Shown: piece after piece, positions 31,864 to 40,220 of the stretch
Layout of the letters: every line of letters starts with the position of its first letter
How positions within the stretch are numbered: position 1 is the stretch's first letter
Source of the DNA: an uncultured Alistipes sp.
Lineage (GTDB): Bacteria > Bacteroidota > Bacteroidia > Bacteroidales > UBA932
Assembly (NCBI GenBank): GCA_945787505.1
Contig: CALZHC010000010.1
Location: 1-40,456 of the forward strand
Direction: 5' to 3'
DNA length: 40,456 nt
Position numbers and translations under genes: made by a program
Notes under the pieces: model-generated
Databases searched by the model: none
Told to the model about the DNA's origin: nothing
What the model saw: the letters and a program-made list of their open reading frames with translations, nothing else

Positions 31864-34572
31864 TTATAATTTAACAAAATTACGATTAACACTGATCCGG
31901 TCACCAGATCCGTTCTTATATGAAAGAACTAACGAATATGTACCACCAGACAAGTAACTCAAGTCAAGATTGGCCGCCTCAAATGGCGATACCGGATATT
32001 CACCCTGGTGAACCAAGGCTCCTGATGCTGAATAGATAGTTATATCTGCTGTAACCTTAAGAGAACTTGATACATTGAGAATATCAATCACAGGGTTAGG
32101 ATAGAGTTTAATCTCTGGAGCCTGACTACCCCCTACAGTAACCTGGAATGTCTGTGAGACATTTTCCCCCTTGTAGTCAGTAGCCCTTATCTGCAGTTTA
32201 GCACTTCCTGTCCTTAAGGGTTTTATAAACAGAGTTGAATCAGAAATATCGGCATTGAAAATAGAGTTCTGTCCTGAACTTATATCATACTTGAGAGCCT
32301 CCTTATCCTCATCTGTGAAGAATTCATTAAGGTTAAGCACCATAGCAGAGTCACCTGAAGAGGCAAAAGCGATGTCTGGAATCTGTTTCGAGATAATAGG
32401 CGCACGGTTCTCAATAACATTTATGTCAACCTCCAGATAAGCCTTCAGACCATAAGGGTCTTCTGCTGTAATTGTAAAGTTGAACTTGCCAATGCCTGTC
32501 TTGGCAGGGATTGTAACCAAAGAGAGGTAATCTGTCCCACGCACATATTTAGCAGAGATACCTTCAAAAACGGGATTTAAAGAAATCTTGAGAGCATGTC
32601 CGTCAGGATCGGAGACAGGTATCTGAACTATAGTTGTGTCACTATGCTCAGGTATGATTAGCTCAACAAATGTACTACCTTCGAAAGAGGGGGCATTGTT
32701 AGATCCAGTCGAGACTGAGAGAATATCGGAGAGTTCAGATATAGAGCCATCGAAATCGACAGCCACTGCTGCTACATTATAACTTGAAGAGAAATCAAGG
32801 TCAGAGAGAGAGAACTCGAGTTTGTCCCCTACTTTAACAGTACCCACCTTGAAATCTCGGCAAGGAAGAGTAGTATAATTCGATTCGGTAATAGAAGATT
32901 TGCTGTAATACACTCTGATTGCAGCGGGACGGAGTTTACCGTTTTTGGGTACTGTAAGAGAAAAGTCAATATAGTTCGATCTGGGGGTAGCAGAAAGATC
33001 CTGAATTCTATCCGGAACAATACCATCATTTCCAAAAGCAGCAGCTGCTGCATCTACAAGTCCCTTACCGAGTTTATTGCGGTAATCAGGATTGTAGACA
33101 TCGTAAATCTCCTTAACAGATGATTCGAGCAGATCCCTAAGCATCGTATTTGTAAATCCTTCTCCGCCATGATGCGAAATCACGAGAGCTGCTATACCTG
33201 AAACATGAGGACAAGCCATTGATGTTCCATGCATAGAAGAGTAGGTATTATTAGGTGTAGTACTCAAGATAAGCTGTGATCTCTGAGGATCCCCACCCGG
33301 AGCAGCTATATCCGTCCACTCTCCATAGTTAGTGTAAGAGGCCTTCTTGAAATCTGAAGCCATAGCAGAGACACACACCACAGGTTCATAAGAACCGGGA
33401 TATACCATTGTCTTGGAGTCATTACCCGCAGCGAAGAATACGATTCCGCCCCTCATAGGACCGACCTGATTGTCATTTTCATCAACACCGGCATACTTTA
33501 TAAAGTAATCAATTGCCTTTTTCTCTGACTCAGGAGTGTCAGTCTCTTCATAGCCGTGACCCCAACTGTTCTGAGAGATAATGGCGCCGTTATTACAAGA
33601 CCAGTAGTATGCCTCAGGAATATTAGCCTGCTTGGCTGAATAATCATCGAAAATCTGACATGACATCAGTTTGGCACCCGGAATACCTGCCTTGAAGTTT
33701 CCTCCTGCAACACCGCAAACACCGATACCATTGTTATTTACGGCAGCTACTGTGCCCGCTACATGAGTACCATGACTATGGTTGGTAATATTGAAATCGT
33801 CTCTTACAAAGTTCTTTCCATATACATTGTCGCCGGACTGGTTGGGATTATGCCACATATTGTCCTTTAGATCTTCGTGTTTGTAGTCGATACCGCCATC
33901 TACTATTGCAACGACTACATCTGTTCCATAGACTCCTTCATTCCACACAGGAAAGACATTTATGTCACAGCCCTCAACCTTACCTGTACCCTTTCCGTCA
34001 TTCATATAATGCCACTGTTCAGGAAGACGGGGGTCATCAAAAGGATAAAGATCAGCAGAGGCCGCAGCAGGAGCAGGTGTAAAATCAGCTCTGGTGAAGA
34101 CTTCCTGTTCTACTGATTGAAAATGGACAATAGAAGGAACATATTCAACGTTAACGATTCCGTCAACATTCTTGAGTCCATTGTCAGCTTTAGTCAGTGT
34201 AACACTCTGATCATAGTAAACATCATAAAAAAGATGCATACCTTCGGCTCTGGTACGGGCTTCGAAACGTTCAGTCTTGGGAAATACCCTCTTCATTGAA
34301 ACAACGCCAAGACTTGCAACTTCTCTCGAGAAAGACTCGATTTCTGAGAAACTCACCAAACCGTCTGCTCCGGTTTTCATTTCAAGTTCCTTCGAGAATG
34401 ATTCAGAAACTTTGATACGTACATGACCCTGAATAAATGCACTGGCAGGAAACTCCTTGCCATTTACATCTACAAATTTTTCACCGACTGCATATTCATC
34501 CATAGAACAAGAAATGACCCCTAAAAGAGCCAATGCACCGGCACATAGTGTTGAAAATGTTCTCTTATACAT
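31864..34572 (-). CDS. S8 subtilisin-like serine protease with lipobox and T9SS sorting domain (paralogue 2)
   Basis: A 902-residue paralogue of the next gene, sharing domain order and many residues (FEARTR, VFTRADFT, QWHY-NDGKG, final NFVKL). I start at ATG 34572 (MYKRTFSTLCAGALALLGVI), which gives a clean lipoprotein signal with Cys22; the frame is open 51 nt further upstream but that would precede the predicted promoter start. The triad is Asp225, His267 and Ser451, with Asn384. Cadherin-like beta-sandwich repeats follow, and the C-terminus from LYPNPVIDILNV is a type A T9SS sorting domain. It is the first gene after the promoter at 34594-34624 and is followed by paralogue 1 after 11 nt. 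The pair most likely arose by tandem duplication. Substrate unknown. Confidence 0.93.
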   Translation of the reverse strand: MYKRTFSTLCAGALALLGVISCSMDEYAVGEKFVDVNGKEFPASAFIQGHVRIKVSESFSKELEMKTGADGLVSFSEIESFSREVASLGVVSMKRVFPKTERFEARTRAEGMHLFYDVYYDQSVTLTKADNGLKNVDGIVNVEYVPSIVHFQSVEQEVFTRADFTPAPAAASADLYPFDDPRLPEQWHYMNDGKGTGKVEGCDINVFPVWNEGVYGTDVVVAIVDGGIDYKHEDLKDNMWHNPNQSGDNVYGKNFVRDDFNITNHSHGTHVAGTVAAVNNNGIGVCGVAGGNFKAGIPGAKLMSCQIFDDYSAKQANIPEAYYWSCNNGAIISQNSWGHGYEETDTPESEKKAIDYFIKYAGVDENDNQVGPMRGGIVFFAAGNDSKTMVYPGSYEPVVCVSAMASDFKKASYTNYGEWTDIAAPGGDPQRSQLILSTTPNNTYSSMHGTSMACPHVSGIAALVISHHGGEGFTNTMLRDLLESSVKEIYDVYNPDYRNKLGKGLVDAAAAAFGNDGIVPDRIQDLSATPRSNYIDFSLTVPKNGKLRPAAIRVYYSKSSITESNYTTLPCRDFKVGTVKVGDKLEFSLSDLDFSSSYNVAAVAVDFDGSISELSDILSVSTGSNNAPSFEGSTFVELIIPEHSDTTIVQIPVSDPDGHALKISLNPVFEGISAKYVRGTDYLSLVTIPAKTGIGKFNFTITAEDPYGLKAYLEVDINVIENRAPIISKQIPDIAFASSGDSAMVLNLNEFFTDEDKEALKYDISSGQNSIFNADISDSTLFIKPLRTGSAKLQIRATDYKGENVSQTFQVTVGGSQAPEIKLYPNPVIDILNVSSSLKVTADITIYSASGALVHQGEYPVSPFEAANLDLSYLSGGTYSLVLSYKNGSGDRISVNRNFVKL

Positions 34573-34593
34573 AGCGCTATTAAAAAGTAACCA

Positions 34594-34624
34594 CAAATGT
34601 ATAAAAAAAAGAGGCCATTCCAAA
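34594..34624 (-). promoter_or_regulatory. Promoter of the protease-barrel unit, TTTG-N19-TACATTTG
   Basis: On the minus strand TTTG (34624-34621) and TACATTTG (34601-34594) are exactly 19 nt apart, a complete Bacteroides promoter. The -33 box is formed by the loop and last stem base of the terminator at 34606-34641, and the spacer is the terminator's 3' arm plus T-run. The predicted transcript starts about 15-20 nt before the ATG at 34572. Confidence 0.8.
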
Positions 34625-34641
34625 AGGAACAGTCTCTTTTT
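34606..34641 (-). terminator. Intrinsic terminator after the susC-susD-lipoprotein unit
   Basis: On the minus strand GAGACTGTTCC (34636-34626) pairs with GGAATGGCCTC (34621-34611) around a TTTT loop, with one mismatch and two G-T pairs; flanking A and T runs extend the stem. Eight T follow (34610-34603). It begins 17 nt past the stop of the 34658-35515 gene. The promoter of the next gene is built into it. Confidence 0.8.
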
Positions 34642-34657
34642 ATCTAATTAGATGATA

Positions 34658-35515
34658 TTACTTTTTGGCACCTTTATCACCAGGTTTAGCAAGAATAAAG
34701 CCAGAACCGGTATCGAAAATGCCAAGGAACATACCATTGACAAGAGTCATATCTTCTGCAGTGAAAGCGATCTCAGCGCAAGTGTTGGGGTCATAAGAAG
34801 AACCATCACATGAACAACACTGTATAGGCTGGCCTTCATAGTCATAAGAATCCTTATTAGAAATGGTAAGGGTGTTGGCATCTCTGGTAGCTGTCCAAAC
34901 ATTATTTACACCCAATGCACCGAAATAGTACTTGTTGGGATCTGAAGGGTCAACCGTAATTACGATATCTGTAGTAGCAGGAGGTTCAGGCCAAATAGAA
35001 CACTGGAGTGAGTAAGTACCGGTGATATCAATAGCCTTAGGCTTAGCCACTACAACATCATATTTTGAATCTGAACCCTCAATAGAGAGCTTAAGGTCGA
35101 TTGCTTTATATGATTTGTAGTTACCAATACGAATTTCGAACTGACCGCCAACTACAGGATTTCCACCGTTAGCATCCATCTCTTCCTGTGTATAACCAGT
35201 AACGAAAACTTCAGTTTCAGTTACATAGAGATGAGCGTCAGCACCATCAATACGAAGAGTCTCTTTGGTTCCGTCTGAAAGTGTTACTGTACTATTGGTA
35301 GTATCAATAACCAGCACTGCCTTTGCAGCTTTATCAGAGGGTTTGGTCTGCTGAAGTTTGATTAGAATGTAAGGATTATCAAGACTAAGCGAATCGCTCG
35401 CAGGAGCAAACTCTACCTGTCCATTTCCGACTTCGGGCTCAAATTCTCTCTTTATACAAGAAGAGAACATAAAAGCACAAGCAGCAGCTACAATTGCATA
35501 TTTAAAAAATTTCAT
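34658..35515 (-). CDS. SusD-adjacent surface lipoprotein of unknown function with a cysteine cluster
   Basis: I do not recognise the family. The 285-residue product has a lipoprotein signal (MKFFKYAIVAAACAFMFSSC, Cys20; the -3 residue is Phe, a relaxed lipobox) and a mature N-terminus IKREFEPEVG. The body looks all-beta. Near the C-terminus lies CCSCDGSSYDPNTC (residues 233-246), with four cysteines and several acidic or hydroxyl residues, plus Cys172. This could be a disulfide knot or a metal-binding loop. The tail is basic (KPGDKGAKK). It occupies the place of SusE/SusF-type ligand-binding lipoproteins, third after SusC and SusD, 22 nt after susD. Help in binding or capturing the SusCD ligand is inferred from position only. 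Confidence 0.8.
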   Translation of the reverse strand: MKFFKYAIVAAACAFMFSSCIKREFEPEVGNGQVEFAPASDSLSLDNPYILIKLQQTKPSDKAAKAVLVIDTTNSTVTLSDGTKETLRIDGADAHLYVTETEVFVTGYTQEEMDANGGNPVVGGQFEIRIGNYKSYKAIDLKLSIEGSDSKYDVVVAKPKAIDITGTYSLQCSIWPEPPATTDIVITVDPSDPNKYYFGALGVNNVWTATRDANTLTISNKDSYDYEGQPIQCCSCDGSSYDPNTCAEIAFTAEDMTLVNGMFLGIFDTGSGFILAKPGDKGAKK

Positions 35516-35537
35516 TTTCAGTAATTTTAGTAATTAA

Positions 35538-37037
35538 TTAAAATCCTTCGTTCTGCTGTCCCTTGAGGTTGGGGTTAGCATCGATTTCATCCTTAGGTAT
35601 AGGCCACAAGAACCTGTGGTCACCAGAAGTTTTAGAGAACTGCTGATAAGTTGAAGGGAGGTAAATAGAGTTTGCAATCTGAGCATCACCTCTATTCATA
35701 TCCTTTCCATTTCTCTTGAGGTCAGAGATTCTGAAACCTTCACCGAAGAGTTCACGAACTCTTTCTTTGAGGATATCATCAATACTTGCAGTGGTCAAAG
35801 CCAAAGATCCGCCTCTGTTATTCTGAAGTTCGTTAAGATATTTAACTGCTTCTGATGAGTTTCCGCTCTTTGCATAAGCTTCTGCCAGAATGAGATACTG
35901 TTCTGCAATTCTGAAAGGCTTAGCCTTGTTGATTTCACTAGGACCATCTCCTGACTTGAAAGCATCGTTTCCTGAGAACTTATTTACGATATAGAGGTTA
36001 AATGAGCTACCACCCATAAGGTCTACATCGGTCTTGAGGAAGAAAATGGGGAAACGAAGGTCATCTTTGGTATAAAGACCTTCAACAACCCATTTTTCAG
36101 GAACGTAATAAGGATTGTAAGTACCGGTCTGAGAGTTATACTGCATGTAATAGAAGCTATTGCTTGCAGGTAGAGAGTTGGTAGCATAGTCTGCATCAAG
36201 CATTACGATACATTCTTCACCTGAGTCCTGAAGGAACATATTCTTGAGTGCATCAGCTGAAGTACAGAGAGGGTATTTCTTTCCATCGATAAGAGCCTTT
36301 GCATTGCTGATAGCTGTTGCATAGTCACCCATAGTAAGAGCTACACGTGCTCTGAGTGCCTTGACAGCGTCAGTTGTAAGACGGATACTACCTTTTTTAG
36401 GAGCTAGTTTGATATAGCTTTCAGCACTGTCGAGGTCTGCGATGAGCTTGGTATAAGCCTCTTCCTGAGTACCTCTTGAAGGATAAAGTGTCTGGTCAGA
36501 TGTAGGATTGTAAGATGTTACATAAGGGACACCGTAAGAAGTTTCATTTCCGGGATAAGGGAGACAGAACTTCTCGAGGAGGAAAGAATGATAGTAAGCT
36601 CTCATAAAGAAAGCTTCACCCTTAAACTGCTGAAGAGAGTCAGCAGCAGAAGCTCTCCAATTGCTCTTGTCAACAAGATTAGCCTTCTGGATAAAGAAGT
36701 TACACTGAGCAATATTACTGTACATAGAACCCCACCAACCTGTAGTGGTACCATTAGCTGACTGGAATGTCCATTCGTAAAAGTCACCTCCGTTATTACC
36801 GAAAGCGAGGGTAGCATGCATAAGGTCAGACTGAATTTCAGGCTGGTGAACCAGTGAACCTGTTACAGATCCTCTATATGCTATATAGAGACCATCTCTA
36901 AGCGCAATAGCGTCCTTAAGAGACTCCATAGCGTTATCGGGGTCAATAGCACCTTCTGGAGTTTTATGCAAGTCACAGCTTGACAGTCCAGCCAAAGCGG
37001 CTACAAACAATGTTGATATTTTAAATATTTTTTTCAT
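35538..37037 (-). CDS. RagB/SusD-family nutrient-binding outer-membrane lipoprotein
   Basis: Surface lipoprotein that forms the lid of a SusC-type channel and binds the ligand. I start at ATG 37037 (MKKIFKISTLFVAALAGLSS-C21, 499 aa); a TTG two codons upstream is also in frame but gives no advantage. The helical repeat core contains KGEAFFMRAYYHSFLLEKFC and RVALTMGDYATAISNAKALI. It also contains the family C-terminal segments RIAEQYLILAEAYAKSG, ILKERVRELFGEGFRISDLK and FLWPIPKDEIDANPNLKGQQ. It lies 13 nt after susC. The genes beside it point to peptides as ligand, as in the RagAB oligopeptide importer of P. gingivalis, more than glycans; no glycosidase is in view. Ligand identity is inference. 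Confidence 0.95.
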   Translation of the reverse strand: MKKIFKISTLFVAALAGLSSCDLHKTPEGAIDPDNAMESLKDAIALRDGLYIAYRGSVTGSLVHQPEIQSDLMHATLAFGNNGGDFYEWTFQSANGTTTGWWGSMYSNIAQCNFFIQKANLVDKSNWRASAADSLQQFKGEAFFMRAYYHSFLLEKFCLPYPGNETSYGVPYVTSYNPTSDQTLYPSRGTQEEAYTKLIADLDSAESYIKLAPKKGSIRLTTDAVKALRARVALTMGDYATAISNAKALIDGKKYPLCTSADALKNMFLQDSGEECIVMLDADYATNSLPASNSFYYMQYNSQTGTYNPYYVPEKWVVEGLYTKDDLRFPIFFLKTDVDLMGGSSFNLYIVNKFSGNDAFKSGDGPSEINKAKPFRIAEQYLILAEAYAKSGNSSEAVKYLNELQNNRGGSLALTTASIDDILKERVRELFGEGFRISDLKRNGKDMNRGDAQIANSIYLPSTYQQFSKTSGDHRFLWPIPKDEIDANPNLKGQQNEGF

Positions 37038-37050
37038 TTTCAATAATATG

Positions 37051-40041
37051 TTAGAATGTGAGTTCTACACCTACTGTATACTGTCTTGAGTTAGGATATA
37101 CACCCATCTGGAGGTTACTGTCGACTTCAGGGTCATATCCTGAATAAGGAGTTGCAGTCAAGAGGTTACGTCCGATTGCGTAGATACGTGCGCTACCAAG
37201 GAATCCTGTCTTCTGCATCCACTTCTTAGGGAATGTGTAAGAAATCTGGAGGTTCTTCAATCTGAGGAATGAAGCATTTTCTATGAGTGAGGAGTCAAAT
37301 ACCCTTTCAGATTCGAGACAAGGTATATCGGTAACCTGACCATATTCCTGCCAGATGTTGAGGAGGTCAGCACTACCGTTAGCCTGGTTGGTGAATTTAG
37401 GGTTGATAAGGAAGTATTTATCGTTGTTGATAGTGTACTTGCCTGCTACCCAAGAGAAGTCAGCACCTACGTAGAGACCCTTGTACTGGAAGTTGAGCTG
37501 GATACCACCTGCCCAAGGAGCATATCTCTGCAAACCAGTCATTACAGCATAGTCATCAGAGTATCTCTTTGTCTTGTTACCGTTAAGGTCATACCACATA
37601 GCCATACCATCACGAGGGTCAACTCCTGCTGAACGTACGAAGAAGAGTTCACCGTAAGGATATCCTCTCTGATACGAGATACCGGTATTAGCTACGGTAT
37701 ATTCATCACGTCCACCGAAGAGCTTGGTGATTTCGTTATAGTTGTAGTTGAAGTTAGTCTTAATATTGAAGTAGAGATCCTGAGTCTGGATAATATCAAA
37801 TCCTATTTCGAAGTCAACACCTCTGTTGAGCATATCACCTGCGTTACCCCAACCTGCACCGTGACCTGTTGTATAAGAGTAAGGGATAGACATCAACATG
37901 TCGCGGGTCATCTTGTTATAGAACTCAACATTAAGGTTAACGAAGTTCCAAAGACGTCCGGTAAGACCGATATTGAGAGTTTCTACTGTTTCCCAAGTAA
38001 GGTCGGCATTTGAAGGATTAGCAATACCCCATCCTTTGTTGCCGTCATACAGACCGCCATAAGTAGCTACTGTACCGTAAGGGAGATAGTTATTGATTGA
38101 AGAGTTACCGGTAGTACCATAAGATGCCTTGAATCTCAAGTCATTGATCCATCCTGCATCCTGGAGGAAATCTTCACCTTTGATATTCCACATTATACCA
38201 GCAGAATAGAAGTTGGCATAACGTCTGTTGGCTCCAAAGAGTGAAGAACCGTCACGACGCCAAGAGAGGTCTACATAATACTTGTCAGCATAGTCATAAG
38301 AGAGACGTGCGAAGAATGAGTTATATGTAACTTCTGAAATACTGTAACCAGGCTGTTCGGGTTTGGTACCGTGTGATACATGGTTCAGACGCCAATCGGT
38401 AAATCCTGATGATGAAGCTGAGAATCCTTCGTCTTTGTTGAAGATTGACTCCTGACCGAGGAGGATTGCGAAGTGGTTCTTCTTGGCAATGTCAAACTTG
38501 TACTCTGCTGTATTGGTGAAAGTAAACTGATAGTAACGTGAGAACTGTTCGCCTACCTTTGCACCTTCAGGGTCGTTAACCCAAGGAGAGTCAGGGTCTG
38601 AAGCATTCATCTTGTATGAATAACGATAGTCATAGCCTTCAAGGTTCTGCTGAGCACGGAGTGTCAGACCTTTGATAGGAGTAATATCTTCATAAAGGCT
38701 TCCGTTAAGACGGAGGGTATTATTATTAGAAGGCTGGAGTTCCTGGAGCCAGTATGTATTGTACATACCAAGTTCGCTGAAGTACTTTCTTTCCTTGTTG
38801 TAGTTGATGAAGTATTCACCAGCATCGTTCTTTTCAATTTCATAAGGGGTGAACCAAGGAACCATCCAGTTAGATGCTGTTGTAGGGTTATACCATGAGT
38901 TTCCTGAATTTGAACCTGTGAATCCTGCTGTGGTATAGTTCTGGTAGGTAAGACCTAGGCTCAGACCGATTTTCAACCAATTGGTAATCTTGGTATTGAT
39001 ATTTGAACGGATATTGAATCTGCTCAAGCTTGAGTAAGGAAGAGTACCTGTCTGGTTAAATGTACCGATAGAGAAATAGTAGTCAGTCTTGTCGGTAGCA
39101 CCCGAAACAGATGCGTCAACACTCCATACAGGTGCTGCATCGTTGAAGAAGTACTTCTTCCAGTTGGTGTTGATTCCCAACTCCTGAGAGAGTTTCTGGT
39201 AATCAGTCAATACGAATCCAGGATCGATAAGTTTCTGGAGTTCAAACCACTGGTCGCTGTTCATAAGGTTCATTCTGTGTGATACTACAGTGGAGATACC
39301 ATACTGACCGCGAACTGCAACGGTAGGTTTTTCAGAAATCTTACCTTTCTTGGTAGTGATGTATACGACACCGTTAGCAGCACGTGAACCGTAGATAGCG
39401 GTAGAAGAAGCATCCTTCATGACAACGATGCTTTCGATATCGTTAGAGTTCAAAGAGTTGAAAATTGATGAAGATACAGGTGCACCATCAAGGATGAACA
39501 GAGGAGTAGTTCCTGCGTTGATAGAGTTGACACCACGGATACGTACAGATACGTTAGACTGAGGTTCACCTGTTGATGAGAAGATCTGCATACCTGCAAC
39601 CTGTCCCTGCAGAGCGTCACCGGCGTTTGCGGTAGGACGGTTAGAGAGAACCTTCTGGTTGACGGTTGCTGCTGAACCTACGACAGAAGTAATTTTCTTA
39701 GCTGTACCATAACCGACAACGACTACGTCTTCGAGGAACTCAGCTTCAACTTCCAAAGCGATGTCGATAGTAGTTCTTCCGTTGACGGGAATCTCAGCTG
39801 TCTTGTAGCCAAGGAAGCTTACGACGAGTACTCCATTCTGAGGAACAGAAAGTGAGTAGAAACCGTCCAAATCAGTCATTGCATACTGAGTAAGACTACC
39901 TTTAAGCTGGACTGATGCGCCGGGGATGGTTTCTCCGGTTGCGGCATCTGTGACAGTACCCTTAACTGTGATATCCTGAGCGAAAACTGCTGTAGACACC
40001 ATCAGTAATAGGCCTGCCAAAAAGAGTCTGACTTTTTTCAT
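37051..40041 (-). CDS. SusC/RagA-family TonB-linked outer-membrane transporter
   Basis: TonB-dependent importer that pairs with the SusD-like lid. The 996-residue protein has a signal peptide (MKKVRLFLAGLLLMVSTAVFAQ) and a carboxypeptidase-regulatory-like beta domain (residues about 24-100, GTVTDAATGETIPGASVQLKG). The segment VVVGYGTAKK leads into the plug domain. The SusC signature IRGVNSINAGTTPLFILDGA is near residue 170. The remaining 750 or so residues form the barrel, ending in a strand with terminal Phe (YTVGVELTF). Length is typical for SusC proteins (about 1000). It is the first gene of the minus-strand locus, with a promoter at 40138-40168 and a leader of about 90 nt. No ECF sigma or anti-sigma gene is visible next to it within the window. 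Confidence 0.96.
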   Translation of the reverse strand: MKKVRLFLAGLLLMVSTAVFAQDITVKGTVTDAATGETIPGASVQLKGSLTQYAMTDLDGFYSLSVPQNGVLVVSFLGYKTAEIPVNGRTTIDIALEVEAEFLEDVVVVGYGTAKKITSVVGSAATVNQKVLSNRPTANAGDALQGQVAGMQIFSSTGEPQSNVSVRIRGVNSINAGTTPLFILDGAPVSSSIFNSLNSNDIESIVVMKDASSTAIYGSRAANGVVYITTKKGKISEKPTVAVRGQYGISTVVSHRMNLMNSDQWFELQKLIDPGFVLTDYQKLSQELGINTNWKKYFFNDAAPVWSVDASVSGATDKTDYYFSIGTFNQTGTLPYSSLSRFNIRSNINTKITNWLKIGLSLGLTYQNYTTAGFTGSNSGNSWYNPTTASNWMVPWFTPYEIEKNDAGEYFINYNKERKYFSELGMYNTYWLQELQPSNNNTLRLNGSLYEDITPIKGLTLRAQQNLEGYDYRYSYKMNASDPDSPWVNDPEGAKVGEQFSRYYQFTFTNTAEYKFDIAKKNHFAILLGQESIFNKDEGFSASSSGFTDWRLNHVSHGTKPEQPGYSISEVTYNSFFARLSYDYADKYYVDLSWRRDGSSLFGANRRYANFYSAGIMWNIKGEDFLQDAGWINDLRFKASYGTTGNSSINNYLPYGTVATYGGLYDGNKGWGIANPSNADLTWETVETLNIGLTGRLWNFVNLNVEFYNKMTRDMLMSIPYSYTTGHGAGWGNAGDMLNRGVDFEIGFDIIQTQDLYFNIKTNFNYNYNEITKLFGGRDEYTVANTGISYQRGYPYGELFFVRSAGVDPRDGMAMWYDLNGNKTKRYSDDYAVMTGLQRYAPWAGGIQLNFQYKGLYVGADFSWVAGKYTINNDKYFLINPKFTNQANGSADLLNIWQEYGQVTDIPCLESERVFDSSLIENASFLRLKNLQISYTFPKKWMQKTGFLGSARIYAIGRNLLTATPYSGYDPEVDSNLQMGVYPNSRQYTVGVELTF

Positions 40042-40116
40042 GTAGATGAATTTTAGATTTGTAATGTTTATTGTTTCGTTAAATGTTTTCTATTTCTGTT
40101 AGCACATAGTTTTTAC

Positions 40117-40135
40117 ACCCTAACTTACATTAGGG
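40117..40135 (-). other. Hairpin at the start of the susC leader
   Basis: CCCTAA (from 40118) and TTAGGG (ending 40135) form a 6-bp stem with a 6-nt loop, immediately downstream of the predicted susC transcription start. It would sit at the very 5' end of the message. It may stabilise the 5' end or be a site for an RNA or protein regulator; I see no known riboswitch. Confidence 0.45.
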
Positions 40136-40137
40136 CT

Positions 40138-40168
40138 CAAAGATATGAATTTATTTTTACTAAACAAT
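40138..40168 (-). promoter_or_regulatory. susC promoter, ATTG-N19-TATCTTTG
   Basis: On the minus strand TATCTTTG (40145-40138) matches the -7 consensus fully and ATTG (40168-40165) lies 19 nt upstream, one base off TTTG. It would give a leader of roughly 90 nt before the susC ATG at 40041. Its -33 box lies 5 bp from the -33 box of the divergent promoter. Confidence 0.7.
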
Positions 40169-40173
40169 TTTTT

Positions 40174-40203
40174 TTTGACATTTAACGATTAATGGTAATT
40201 TTG
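40174..40203 (+). promoter_or_regulatory. Promoter of the divergent gene at 40221, TTTG-N18-TAATTTTG
   Basis: TTTG (40174-40177) and TAATTTTG (40196-40203) are 18 nt apart, a near-ideal Bacteroides promoter, ending 17 nt before the ATG at 40221. It is back to back with the susC promoter, so a regulator binding between them could affect both directions. Confidence 0.7.
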
Positions 40204-40220
40204 CAGAAAAAGATAAAATT

